Positions 42,789-51,200 of a DNA stretch of 64,000 bases are shown here, piece after piece; the stretch's first letter is position 1, and every line of letters starts with the position of its first letter. Both the position numbers and the translations under genes were made by a program. The stretch spans positions 124,001-188,000 of the forward strand of contig NZ_JACPOF010000008.1 in NCBI RefSeq assembly GCF_016185115.1. The letters run 5' to 3'. The notes under the pieces are model-generated. The model saw only the letters and a program-made list of their open reading frames with translations, was not told the origin of the DNA and did not search any database. The stretch comes from Polaromonas sp. (GTDB lineage Bacteria; Pseudomonadota; Gammaproteobacteria; Burkholderiales; Burkholderiaceae_C).

Positions 42789-44923
42789 AGTCTGCGTCGC
42801 CGTTTTTCAGGCGGCTGATCGCCCTCAAGTGGATCAGCCGGCAGGCGGGCTTCCGGCGCTGGGTGCTGTGGATTCTGCTTCTGGCCCTGGTGGTGGGCAT
42901 GCTGGGCACGCTGGTGTGGCTTTCGGGCCGTTATGAGGCCAGCCAGATTCAACAGCGGCTGGAACGCGATGCCGCAGAGGCTGTGACCGACATCCGTACC
43001 GGTTTCACCCGCAATATCCAGAGCATGCAGGCCCTTCAATCCTCCGAACCCGGCACCGCGACCTGGCGTGTGATGGCCAACGATCTGCTGCGCGAGAACC
43101 GCGAGATCATGCGCATCGAATGGCGCGACGAAGACCTCGGCATGACGGCCTTTGCCGACACACCCTACCGCGCTCCGGTGTTTGAGCGCCTGGGGCGTGG
43201 CAGCACGCAGTCCGATGTCACCCTGGCCTGCAGCACGTCAAAAAGGTTGAGCGGCGCGGCGTATTCCGCCAGTTATTTCATGCCGCAATCCGATGGGCTG
43301 GGCTTTGAAATGCTGGACATGTGCATGCCCATCATGGTCGCAGGCAGGCTTGAGGGCTATGCGGTGGCCACCTATTCGCTGCAGGACGTGCTGGCGGAAC
43401 TGGTCAACAAGCAGCTCGCCCGCAGCGAGAGCCTGGCGTTCACAGAGGCTGACGGCACCCGGCTGGCCTTGCACGGCACCACCTCGCGCGGCAGCCGTGT
43501 CTTCATCGCCCAGCAACTGCTGGACCTGCCCGGCAACACGCTGGTGCTGCGCCTTGAAAGCCGGCGCGGCACACCGGATTACTTTCCCAATGTGTTGACG
43601 GCGCTGGTGACAGCGATGTCCGTGGCGCTGATGGCGGTTCTGTTCTTGCTGGCGCGTGACATGCGCCGCCGCCTGAAAGTCGAGCACGATCTCGGCGAGG
43701 CGCTGGCCTTTCGCAAGGCGATGGAGGATTCCGTGCTGACGGGCCTGCGCGCGCGCGACCTCTCGGGCCGCATCACCTATGTCAACCCGGCGTTCTGCCA
43801 GATGGTGGGCATAGAGGCCAAAGACCTGCTGCACCAGAGCTTTCCCTCACCCTACTGGCCGCCCGAGCTGGCCGAGACCTATCTGCAGCGGCAGGCCATC
43901 AGGCTGGCCGGCAACAACCTGCCGCGCGAAGGCCATGAGTCGGTCTTCATACGGCCTGACGGCACGCGCTTTCCGGTGCTCATCATGGAGGCGCCGCTCA
44001 TCAACGCCGTCGGCAAGCACACCGGCTGGATGAGCGCGATTCTTGATGTCAGTGAGCAGCGCCGCGTCGAAGAGGTTTCGCGCGCCAGCCAGGAGCGCCT
44101 GCAGGCCACGGCCAGGCTGGCCATGATGGGCGAGATGGCGTCGCTGCTCAGCCATGAACTCAACCAGCCGCTGGCCGCGATTTCAAGTTACGCCACGGGC
44201 TCGCTCAACCTGCTCAAGGACCAGTCCAGCCATGAGCTTGCGGCCCAGAGTCATGGCCGCAAACCGGGTGAAGCCGCGCAGCTTGCCGAGCCTGCGAATG
44301 AGCTGTCCAGTGACCTGCAGGTCGCCATGAACCGCATCGCCGAGCAGGCCGAACGCGCGGGCAAGGTCATCAAGAGCGTGCATGACTTCGTGCGCCGCCG
44401 CGACCAGGCGCGCGAAGCCGTGCAGCCGCGCGCCCTGCTTGACGCCGTGATGCCGCTGGTCAGCCTGCAGGCGCGCAAACTTTCGGTCAATGTGGTGATT
44501 GACGTTGATCCTTCGTGTGGCCCAGTGCTGTGCGACCGCACCATGGTCGAGCAGGTGCTGCTCAACCTGTCGCGCAACGGCATGCAGGCCATGGCCGATT
44601 CACCTTCTGCGGGCAGGCATGCCGCAGACCGCGTGCTCACGCTCAGGGTCAGGCCGGCCGCATTCAATGAGCGCAGCCGCTGGGTGGAGTTTGCGGTCAT
44701 TGACCAGGGTGAGGGCATCTCGCCCGACGTCGCCACGCAGCTGTTCACCCCATTTTTCACCACCAAGGTCGAGGGCATGGGCCTGGGCCTCTCGCTTTGC
44801 CGTACAGTCATCGAGCAGCACGGCGGCTTCCTGGGCTTTGAGCCCGGCCAGCCGCGCGGTACGATTTTTACTTTCACCCTGCCTGAAGCCGCACCTGCGG
44901 CCAGGCAAGGCCTTAGTGCCTGA
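42785..44923 (+). CDS. Membrane-bound PAS sensor histidine kinase
   Basis: A 712-residue sensor kinase of a two-component pair. An N-terminal membrane helix (~25-45) and a second one (~275-295) enclose a periplasmic sensor of ~230 residues. A PAS domain follows (~315-430), then the phosphoacceptor box SLLSHELNQPLAAISSYA (His ~457). The ATPase has N box NLSRNGMQAM, DQGEGIS and GMGLGLSLC. A hydrophilic insertion SSHELAAQSHGRKPGEAAQ lies after the H box. It starts at GTG 42785 overlapping the nitrilase stop. The response regulator begins 19 bases downstream. No ligand can be named. The pairing is like FixL/FixJ or TtrS-type systems. Confidence 0.92.
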   Translation: MKSASPFFRRLIALKWISRQAGFRRWVLWILLLALVVGMLGTLVWLSGRYEASQIQQRLERDAAEAVTDIRTGFTRNIQSMQALQSSEPGTATWRVMANDLLRENREIMRIEWRDEDLGMTAFADTPYRAPVFERLGRGSTQSDVTLACSTSKRLSGAAYSASYFMPQSDGLGFEMLDMCMPIMVAGRLEGYAVATYSLQDVLAELVNKQLARSESLAFTEADGTRLALHGTTSRGSRVFIAQQLLDLPGNTLVLRLESRRGTPDYFPNVLTALVTAMSVALMAVLFLLARDMRRRLKVEHDLGEALAFRKAMEDSVLTGLRARDLSGRITYVNPAFCQMVGIEAKDLLHQSFPSPYWPPELAETYLQRQAIRLAGNNLPREGHESVFIRPDGTRFPVLIMEAPLINAVGKHTGWMSAILDVSEQRRVEEVSRASQERLQATARLAMMGEMASLLSHELNQPLAAISSYATGSLNLLKDQSSHELAAQSHGRKPGEAAQLAEPANELSSDLQVAMNRIAEQAERAGKVIKSVHDFVRRRDQAREAVQPRALLDAVMPLVSLQARKLSVNVVIDVDPSCGPVLCDRTMVEQVLLNLSRNGMQAMADSPSAGRHAADRVLTLRVRPAAFNERSRWVEFAVIDQGEGISPDVATQLFTPFFTTKVEGMGLGLSLCRTVIEQHGGFLGFEPGQPRGTIFTFTLPEAAPAARQGLSA

Positions 44924-44942
44924 CCAGCCCCGGGAGACGACC

Positions 44943-45575
44943 ATGGAGCCTGTAAAAAATGCCACGGTGTACATCGTCGATGACGACGCCGGCGTGCGTG
45001 ACGCCCTGGCCTGGCTGCTGCGCTCACGCCGCCTGCACAGCGAGGCGTTTGACAGCGGTGAGGCCTTTGATACGCACATCAGCGGCAGCTTTGCGGTGAC
45101 GTCGCCGGCCTGTGTGCTGCTGGATGTGCGCATGTCGGGCCTCAGCGGCCTGGCCATGTTTGAAAAGCTGATTGCCTACGGCCTGCAGCCCACGCTGCCG
45201 GTGATTTTTTTGACAGGCCATGCCGATGTGCCGACGGCGGTGGCTGCCGTCAAGCGCGGCGCTTTTGATTTTTGCGAAAAGCCTTTTTCAGACAACGCGC
45301 TGGTTGACCGCATCGAGCAGGCACTGCAGCACTCTGCTGCTGCGCTGGCAGAACACAGCGAATCCAGCAGCCTGCAGGCGCGGCTGGACGGCCTGACCGA
45401 GCGTGAGCGTGATGTGATGAAGCTTGTGGTGGGCGGCCTGCCCAACAAGCTGGTGGCCGATCAACTGGATATCAGCGTGCGGACGGTGGAAGTGCACCGC
45501 GCCCGTGTGTTCGACAAGATGGGCGTCAAATCGGCGGTCGAACTGGCCAATCTGATGCGTACCATTCAACCCTGA
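44943..45575 (+). CDS. FixJ/NarL-family response regulator
   Basis: A 210-residue DNA-binding response regulator and partner of the upstream kinase. The receiver domain (~8-125) has the acidic pocket VDDD (12-15), phosphoacceptor Asp61 in CVLLDVRMSG, the Thr switch VIFLTGHADV and Lys in CEKPFS. The LuxR-type helix-turn-helix occupies ~145-205 (LTERERDVMKLVVGGLPNK, DISVRTVEVHRARVF). GGGAG lies upstream of the ATG at 44943. The stop overlaps the end of a small convergent ORF by ten bases. Target genes are unknown. Confidence 0.95.
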   Translation: MEPVKNATVYIVDDDAGVRDALAWLLRSRRLHSEAFDSGEAFDTHISGSFAVTSPACVLLDVRMSGLSGLAMFEKLIAYGLQPTLPVIFLTGHADVPTAVAAVKRGAFDFCEKPFSDNALVDRIEQALQHSAAALAEHSESSSLQARLDGLTERERDVMKLVVGGLPNKLVADQLDISVRTVEVHRARVFDKMGVKSAVELANLMRTIQP

Positions 45576-45712
45576 TTGTTTTTGTCTTCACCGGGTTTGT
45601 CGTCCTCACCGGTTTTCAGTTCACCATTCTTGCGGCCAGAGAACATCGTCCACCACACAATGAACACCAGCAGAACCAGTGCTCCCAGGGCTTCAAGCAA
45701 GAGCAGGGCCAT
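45566..45712 (-). CDS. Predicted 48-residue single-pass membrane protein
   Basis: The minus strand from ATG at 45712 encodes 48 residues: a hydrophobic stretch (LLLLEALGALVLLVFIVWWT) starting at residue 3, a basic SGRKNGELK just after it, and an acidic/basic hydrophilic tail rich in Asp, Glu, Lys and Asn. The order helix-basic cluster-hydrophilic tail is what a real N-out/C-in small membrane protein looks like and is unlikely by chance. It lies antisense: its end overlaps the response regulator's stop, and its start lies across the first 53 bases of mltA if that begins at 45660. No strong ribosome site precedes it. The function is unknown; it is not an unrecognised part of mltA. Confidence 0.5.
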   Translation of the reverse strand: MALLLLEALGALVLLVFIVWWTMFSGRKNGELKTGEDDKPGEDKNNQG

Positions 45713-46859
45713 CACACGCTTTCAGGAAGTTGCAAAAACAGCCGCCATTATCGCGACCAGCTTTCTGCTGTGGTCATGCGCTTCCGGCCCTGGCCCGGTG
45801 TTTGTGCCTTCAGGCCCGGTAACAACAACGACCCGGCCGGGCGATGACGGATCGCTGCCGCCTTCCATCACGCAAGCCAAAAGCCGCTGGGTGCCTGTGC
45901 GCTGGTCTGATCTGCCCGGCTTTGATGACGACAAACTGTTCGAGGCCTGGAACGCCTGGCTGAAAAGCTGCGAGCGCCCCGGAGCCACCTTCGCCCCCCT
46001 GTGCGGCGAGGTCAGGCGCCTGAGCATCGCCTCGGCGGAAGAGCAGCGTGCGTGGATGACCAGCCGCCTGCGGCCCTACCGCGTCGAGTCGCTGAATGGC
46101 CCGGTGGGCGGCCAGCTCACCAGCTACTACGAGCCGCTGCTCAAGGCCAGCCGCCAGCAGGGCCCTGGCTACGACGTGCCCCTGTATCGCACACCTGCCG
46201 GCCTTGGCAGCCGCAAGCCCTGGTACTCCCGGCAGGAGATTGACACCCTGCCCGAAGCGCGCGCCGCATTGCGCGGCCGCGAGATCGCCTGGCTGGCCGA
46301 CCCGGTCGATGCCATGTCGCTGCACATCCAGGGCTCGGGCCGTTTGAGCGTGCTTGAACCCGACGGTTCGCAGCGCGTGGTGCGCGTGGCATTTGCAGGC
46401 ACCAACGACCAGCCCTTTCGCAGCCCCACGCAATGGCTGACCGAGCGCGGCGTGCGCATTGGCGCGCCATGGACCGAATCGACCAAGGCCTGGGCTGCGC
46501 AAAACCCGCAAAGCGTGCAGACCATGCTCTGGACCAACCCGCGTTACGTCTTCTTCCGCGAAGAGCCGCTGAGCGAGCTCGATGCCGCTTTCGGTCCGCG
46601 CGGCGCCCAGGGCGTGGCGCTCACGCCCGGCCGCTCGATTGCGGTCGACCCCGGCAGCATTCCCTACGGCACACCGGTATGGCTGGCCTCGCGCGGCAGC
46701 GTGGTCAGCCTGCAGAGGCTGGTCTTTGCGCAGGACACCGGCAGCGCCATCGTCGGTGCGGTGAGGGCCGACTACTTTGCCGGCACGGGACCCGAGGCAG
46801 GCGAGTTCGCTTCACGCATGAACCAGCCGCTGCAACTCTGGGTGCTGTGGCCGCGATAG
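45660..46859 (+). CDS. mltA: MltA-type membrane-bound lytic murein transglycosylase
   Basis: Outer-membrane lipoprotein that cleaves peptidoglycan glycan strands to give 1,6-anhydromuramyl ends. The 399-residue protein has a lipobox LLWSCAS (Cys ~40) after a hydrophobic stretch, preceded by an unusually long hydrophilic N-terminus (MNTSRTSAPRASSKSRAITR). The MltA domain is visible as GPVGGQLTSYYEPLLKASR (~145) with the catalytic region IQGSGRLSV (~225), and the 3D domain as AVDPGSIPYGTPVW with the C-terminal FAQDTGSAIVGAVRADYFAG, carrying the catalytic Asp. The ATG at 45660 is the only in-frame ATG before the signal; no ribosome site is obvious. Confidence 0.92.
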   Translation: MNTSRTSAPRASSKSRAITRFQEVAKTAAIIATSFLLWSCASGPGPVFVPSGPVTTTTRPGDDGSLPPSITQAKSRWVPVRWSDLPGFDDDKLFEAWNAWLKSCERPGATFAPLCGEVRRLSIASAEEQRAWMTSRLRPYRVESLNGPVGGQLTSYYEPLLKASRQQGPGYDVPLYRTPAGLGSRKPWYSRQEIDTLPEARAALRGREIAWLADPVDAMSLHIQGSGRLSVLEPDGSQRVVRVAFAGTNDQPFRSPTQWLTERGVRIGAPWTESTKAWAAQNPQSVQTMLWTNPRYVFFREEPLSELDAAFGPRGAQGVALTPGRSIAVDPGSIPYGTPVWLASRGSVVSLQRLVFAQDTGSAIVGAVRADYFAGTGPEAGEFASRMNQPLQLWVLWPR

Positions 46860-46887
46860 GGACAGCTTTTACTTTTCCGGAACGTCC

Positions 46888-47211
46888 ATGAACCCAGCCA
46901 CTGCCCGAATCGCCGCCGTGTTGTCCGCCAGCCTGCTCACCGCCTGCGCAGGCCCGGGCAACCAGCCCGAAGCGCCGTTTTATCGCTGTGAAGCCGGCGT
47001 CGACTTTCGCGCGCGCTTTATCGACAACAGCGTGGGGCTCAATGGCTCGCGCGTCAACGACGTGCTGTACCGCGACGCCGGCGGCACGGGCGATCAGGCC
47101 TTCTACAGCAACCCCCGCATGAAAGCCGAATTCGGCCTCGGCCCCACAGGCCGCGAAGCCATCCTGCGTTACCTGCTGGTGCCGCTGGTGGTGCGTTGTG
47201 TGCGGGAGTGA
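46888..47211 (+). CDS. Small lipoprotein, possibly a lysozyme-inhibitor (MliC)-like domain
   Basis: A 107-residue predicted lipoprotein: a signal peptide with lipobox LLTACAG (Cys ~20) and a mature domain of ~85 residues. The mature start FYRCEAGVDFRARFIDNSVGL resembles, in pattern only, the MliC family (aromatic-x-Cys-x2-Gly followed by an alternating strand), and a second cysteine near the end (VVRCVRE) could pair with the first as in MliC. Position just 28 bases after mltA would suit a protein guarding peptidoglycan against lysozyme. This is a weak assignment; otherwise it is a hypothetical lipoprotein. Confidence 0.7.
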   Translation: MNPATARIAAVLSASLLTACAGPGNQPEAPFYRCEAGVDFRARFIDNSVGLNGSRVNDVLYRDAGGTGDQAFYSNPRMKAEFGLGPTGREAILRYLLVPLVVRCVRE

Positions 47212-47280
47212 GCCAGCCTGTGGTGGCCGGTTACCGGCCAGACGTCTGGATTGAAACTTGACGTGAACATTAAAAAATTA

Positions 47281-47455
47281 GCGTGTACGTTAAAAAATAT
47301 CGAAAAGTTTAGTTCCATATTAACTTTTCAGGATTTGAGCTTGTTTTCAGTCTGCCCAGAGCACAAAAATGACCAAAAATGGGTTATTTTCAAGCCTTAA
47401 ATCGGCTGTAGGCCAATAAAGACGAGCGTGAGCAGCTACTTAATTAATAGCAAAA
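47281..47455. repeat. R2 intergenic repeat (copy b)
   Basis: The second copy of the repeat at 16599-16765, in the same orientation and again between convergent gene ends. It has GCGTGTACGTTAAAAAATAT, the 26-base stem-loop 47303-47328, then AAATCGGCTGTAGGCCAATA and GAGCGTGAGCAGCTA, and a final TTAATTAA-type AT palindrome near 47440. Copy b's stem-loop is the reverse complement of copy a's with one mismatch. Confidence 0.8.
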
Positions 47456-47478
47456 TTGCTCTAAGCCGCCAGGCAAAA

Positions 47479-47964
47479 TCACTTCAGGCGCGCTGACAGG
47501 TGCGCCAGCGGCAGCGCGCTGCTGGCCTTGACCTCGCCCAGCGAGAAGCTGGTGTGTATGTCTTTCACATTCGGCATGTTGATCAGCCGATGCAGCGCAA
47601 ACTTGCTGAAGGCTTCGAGGTCTTCGGCCATCACCTGCAGCTCGAACGTGCCGTTGCCGCTGATGTAATGGCAGGAGACGATCTCGGGCAGCTTCTTGAT
47701 TGCGTCCTCCAGCTGGCGCGTGGCGTCGCCAGTGGTGCGCTCGGTGTCCAGCCGCACAAAGGCCAGAACGCCCAGGCCTATCTTGTGGCGGTTGATTTCG
47801 GCCCGGTAGCCGGTGATGTAGCCGGCTTCTTCCAGCGCGCGCACCCGCCGCCAGCACGGCGCCGCCGACAGGCCGACGCGTGAGGCCAGCTCGGCATTGG
47901 TGAGCCGCGCGTCGGTCTGCAGGTTTTGCAGGATGGCGATGTCAAACTTGTCCAGTGTTTCCAT
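47479..47964 (-). CDS. Lrp/AsnC-family transcriptional regulator
   Basis: A 161-residue regulator of the feast/famine family. The N-terminal helix-turn-helix is in DKFDIAILQNLQTDARLTN and ELASRVGLSAAPCWRRVRALEE; the C-terminal RAM ligand-binding domain includes VRLDTER, ISGNGTFELQVMAEDL and the end VKDIHTSFSLGEVKASSALP. It is divergently transcribed from the indolepyruvate oxidoreductase gene and its leader ORF. Lrp-type regulators commonly control a divergent amino-acid catabolic gene in response to the amino acid, so control of this enzyme by an aromatic amino acid is the natural inference. Confidence 0.93.
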   Translation of the reverse strand: METLDKFDIAILQNLQTDARLTNAELASRVGLSAAPCWRRVRALEEAGYITGYRAEINRHKIGLGVLAFVRLDTERTTGDATRQLEDAIKKLPEIVSCHYISGNGTFELQVMAEDLEAFSKFALHRLINMPNVKDIHTSFSLGEVKASSALPLAHLSARLK

Positions 47965-48134
47965 AAATGACTATTAAACGAAAGAATCTTGCGCATGATA
48001 GCCAAATCGGGGCAAAGAACGCAATGACTTATCTGCTCATTCTGCATACACTTTGCGCTAGAGATTCACGATTTTTGGCCTCTGGAAATCAGTGAAACCG
48101 CCCCACCCCCGCACGTCCGACCCGGAGACAAACG

Positions 48135-48293
48135 ATGAACGCGCCGCTACCTGAACACATTCGCAAGGCCCTCGAGATGGTCATGCTGGACGAAAAGTCG
48201 CGAAGCGGCTTTTACCAAAGGTACAAGTATTCAGGCGGCGCGGCCGACTGTGTATTTGGCGTCGAGCATGTCAAAACGAAAGCTGCAGCATGA
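48135..48293 (+). CDS. 52-codon upstream ORF copying the oxidoreductase N-terminus
   Basis: ATG at 48135 follows a good GGAGA site at 48124-48128. The first 21 residues (MNAPLPEHIRKALEMVMLDE plus Lys) match the first 21 of the downstream enzyme at 18 positions. Nine of the 18 shared residues use a different synonymous codon, so protein sequence rather than DNA has been kept. The remaining 31 residues are unrelated to the enzyme and include a run of aromatic residues FYQRYKY. Its TGA overlaps the enzyme's ATG in ATGA, so translation is likely coupled. It may be a regulatory leader peptide, or a remnant of a tandem or paralogous copy. Confidence 0.7.
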   Translation: MNAPLPEHIRKALEMVMLDEKSRSGFYQRYKYSGGAADCVFGVEHVKTKAAA

Positions 48294-51200
48294 ACGCCCC
48301 ACTGCCGGAACACATCCGCAAGGCTTTAGAGACAGTCACGCTCGACGACAAATACAGCCTCAACTATGGCCACGCCTTCATGAGCGGTGTCCAGGCGCTG
48401 GTCAAGCTGCCCATGCTGCAGCAGCTGCGCGACAAACAGCAGGGCAAGAACACGGCGGGTTTTATTTCCGGTTACCGCGGCTCACCGCTTGGCAACTACG
48501 ACCAGGCGCTGTGGAAAGCCGCCAAATACCTGAAGGCGCAAAACATCGTCTTTCAGCCCGGCGTCAATGAAGAGCTGGCTGCCACCGCCGTCTGGGGCAC
48601 CCAGCAACTGGGCTTTGCACCGCCCGGCACCAACAAGTTTGATGGCGTCTTCGGCATCTGGTACGGCAAGGGCCCGGGTGTTGACCGCACATCCGACGTC
48701 TTCAAGCACGCCAACATGGCTGGCACCACGCCCTGGGGCGGCGCGATTGCGATTGCCGGTGACGACCACATCTCCAAAAGCTCGACCGCCGCGCACCAGA
48801 GCGACCACATCTTCAAGGCCTGCGGCCTGCCGGTTTTCTTTCCCGCCACGGTGCAGGAAATTCTCGACCTCGGCCTGCACGCGATAGCGCTGAGCCGTTA
48901 CGCCGGTGTCTGGGCAGGTGTCAAAACCATCCAGGAAATCGTCGAGTCATCGGCCAGCGCCATGATCGACCCCGAGCGTGTGCAGATCAAGATCCCGACC
49001 GATTTTGAAATGCCGCCAGGCGGCGTGCACATCCGCTGGCCCGATGCGCCGCTGGACCAGGAAAAACGCCTCTTCGACTACAAGTGGTACGCCGCGCTGG
49101 CATACATACGCGCCAACCGCCTGAACTACAACGCGATAGAAGGCCCGAATGACAGATTCGGCATCATCGCCAGCGGCAAGGCCTACAACGACACCCGCCA
49201 GGCCCTCATGGATCTTGGCCTGGACGACGCGACCTGCCGCCAGCTGGGCATACGCCTGCACAAGGTGGGCGTGGTCTGGCCGCTGGAGGCACAACTCACG
49301 CGCGAGTTCGCCACCGGCCTGCAGGAAATCCTGGTGGTCGAAGAAAAACGCCAAGTCATTGAATATCAGCTGAAAGAAGAGCTCTACAACTGGCGGGCCG
49401 ACGTGCGGCCCAACATCGTCGGCAAGTTTGATGACTCCGGCGACCACCAGGGTGGCGAGTGGAGCATGCCCAACCCGTCGGCCAATACGCTGCTGCGCGC
49501 CAATGCCGATCTGTCGCCGGCCCTGATTGCCAAGGCGCTGGCCGCGCGCGTGAAAAAGCTCAAGCTTGACGGCGACATGCTGGCGCGCATTGATGCACGC
49601 CTGGCCGTGATCGAGGCCAAGGAGAGGTCGCTGACCACGGTGGTCGTCGACAGTGAACGCACGCCCTGGTTCTGTTCGGGCTGCCCGCACAACACCTCGA
49701 CCAAGGTGCCCGAAGGCTCACGCGCGATGGCCGGCATAGGCTGCCACTACATGGCGCTGTGGATGGACCGCAGCACGCTGGGCTTCACGCAGATGGGCGG
49801 CGAGGGCGTGCCATGGGTTGGCCAGCAGCCCTTCACGACCGACAAGCACATGTTCACCAACCTCGGTGACGGCACCTACTTCCACAGCGGGCTGCTGGCG
49901 ATACGCCAGAGCATTGCGGCGGGTGTGAACATCACCTACAAAATCCTCTACAACGACGCGGTCGCCATGACGGGCGGGCAGCAGGTTGGCGAGCGGCCCG
50001 AAGGACACTCGGTGGTGCAGATATCGCACTCGGTGAAAGCTGAGGGCGCCAAAAAGATCGTTGTGGTCACCGACGAGCCTGAAAAGTACGACGGGGTGAA
50101 ACTCGCCGACGGGGTGACGGTGCACCACCGCGATGAACTCGATGCGATACAGCGCGAGTTCCGCGAGATCGAAGGCACCACCATCATTATTTACGACCAG
50201 ACCTGTGCGACGGAGAAGCGCCGCCGGCGCAAGCGCGGCACCATGGTCGATCCGGCCGCGCGTGTCGTCATCAACGAGCTGGTGTGCGAGGGTTGCGGCG
50301 ACTGCAGCGTGCAGTCCAACTGCATGAGCGTCGAACCTCTGGAGACCGAATTCGGCCGCAAGCGCCAGATCAACCAGAGCACCTGCAACAAGGACTTCTC
50401 GTGTGTGAAGGGCTTTTGCCCGAGCTTCGTCACGGTCGAAGGCGGCCAGCTCAAGAAGAAGTCGAAGACCGACAAAAAATTCAACCCGTTCGAAGGCGGT
50501 GAGATTCCAGAACCCGTGCTTCCCGTACTGGGCGCCGATCACCCGCTGTGGGGCATCGTCGTGGCCGGCGTGGGCGGCACTGGTGTGATCACCATAGGCC
50601 AGCTGCTGGGCATGGCTGCGCACATTGAAGGCAAGGGCATCATCACGCAGGATGCGGCGGGCCTGGCGCAAAAGGGCGGCAGCACCTGGAGCCATGTGCT
50701 CATCAGCGATCGGCCCGACGGCATCTGTACCACGCGTGTCGGCACGGCCAGCGCCGACCTCATCATCGGCTGCGACCCCATAGTCACCGCCAACAAGGAA
50801 ACCATGGCCCGCATGCGCGAGGGCCGCACGCATGTGGCGCTGAATTCGCACAGCGCACCGACAGCGTCATTCGTGCACAACGGCGGTTGGGTCAACCCCG
50901 GCAGCGCCTGCCAGGCCGAGATCAGCAAGGCCGTGGGCGCGGGTGGTGTGGGCGCGTTTGATGCCGACACAGCTGCAACCAAACTGATGGGCGACAGCAT
51001 TTATGCCAACCCCATGCTGCTGGGCTACGCCTGGCAAAAGGGCTGGATTCCTCTCGGGCTGGAAGCGCTGAGCCGTGCGATAGAACTCAACGCCGTGGCC
51101 ATCGAGCAAAACAAGATGGCTTTTGCCTGGGGCCGCCGTGCCGCGCATGACCTGGCTTCGGTTGAGCGCCTCTATGCATCCGCACAGGTCATTGCCATGC

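Noticed and set aside
44215-44320. Possible repeat insertion in the histidine kinase after the H box
   Set aside because: The extra hydrophilic segment has no match to R1 or R2 and may be a normal variable linker.
49718-50851. 377-residue open frame on the minus strand opposite the oxidoreductase
   Set aside because: Antisense shadow; the plus strand has the ferredoxin-type cysteine cluster and an intact 1192-residue protein.
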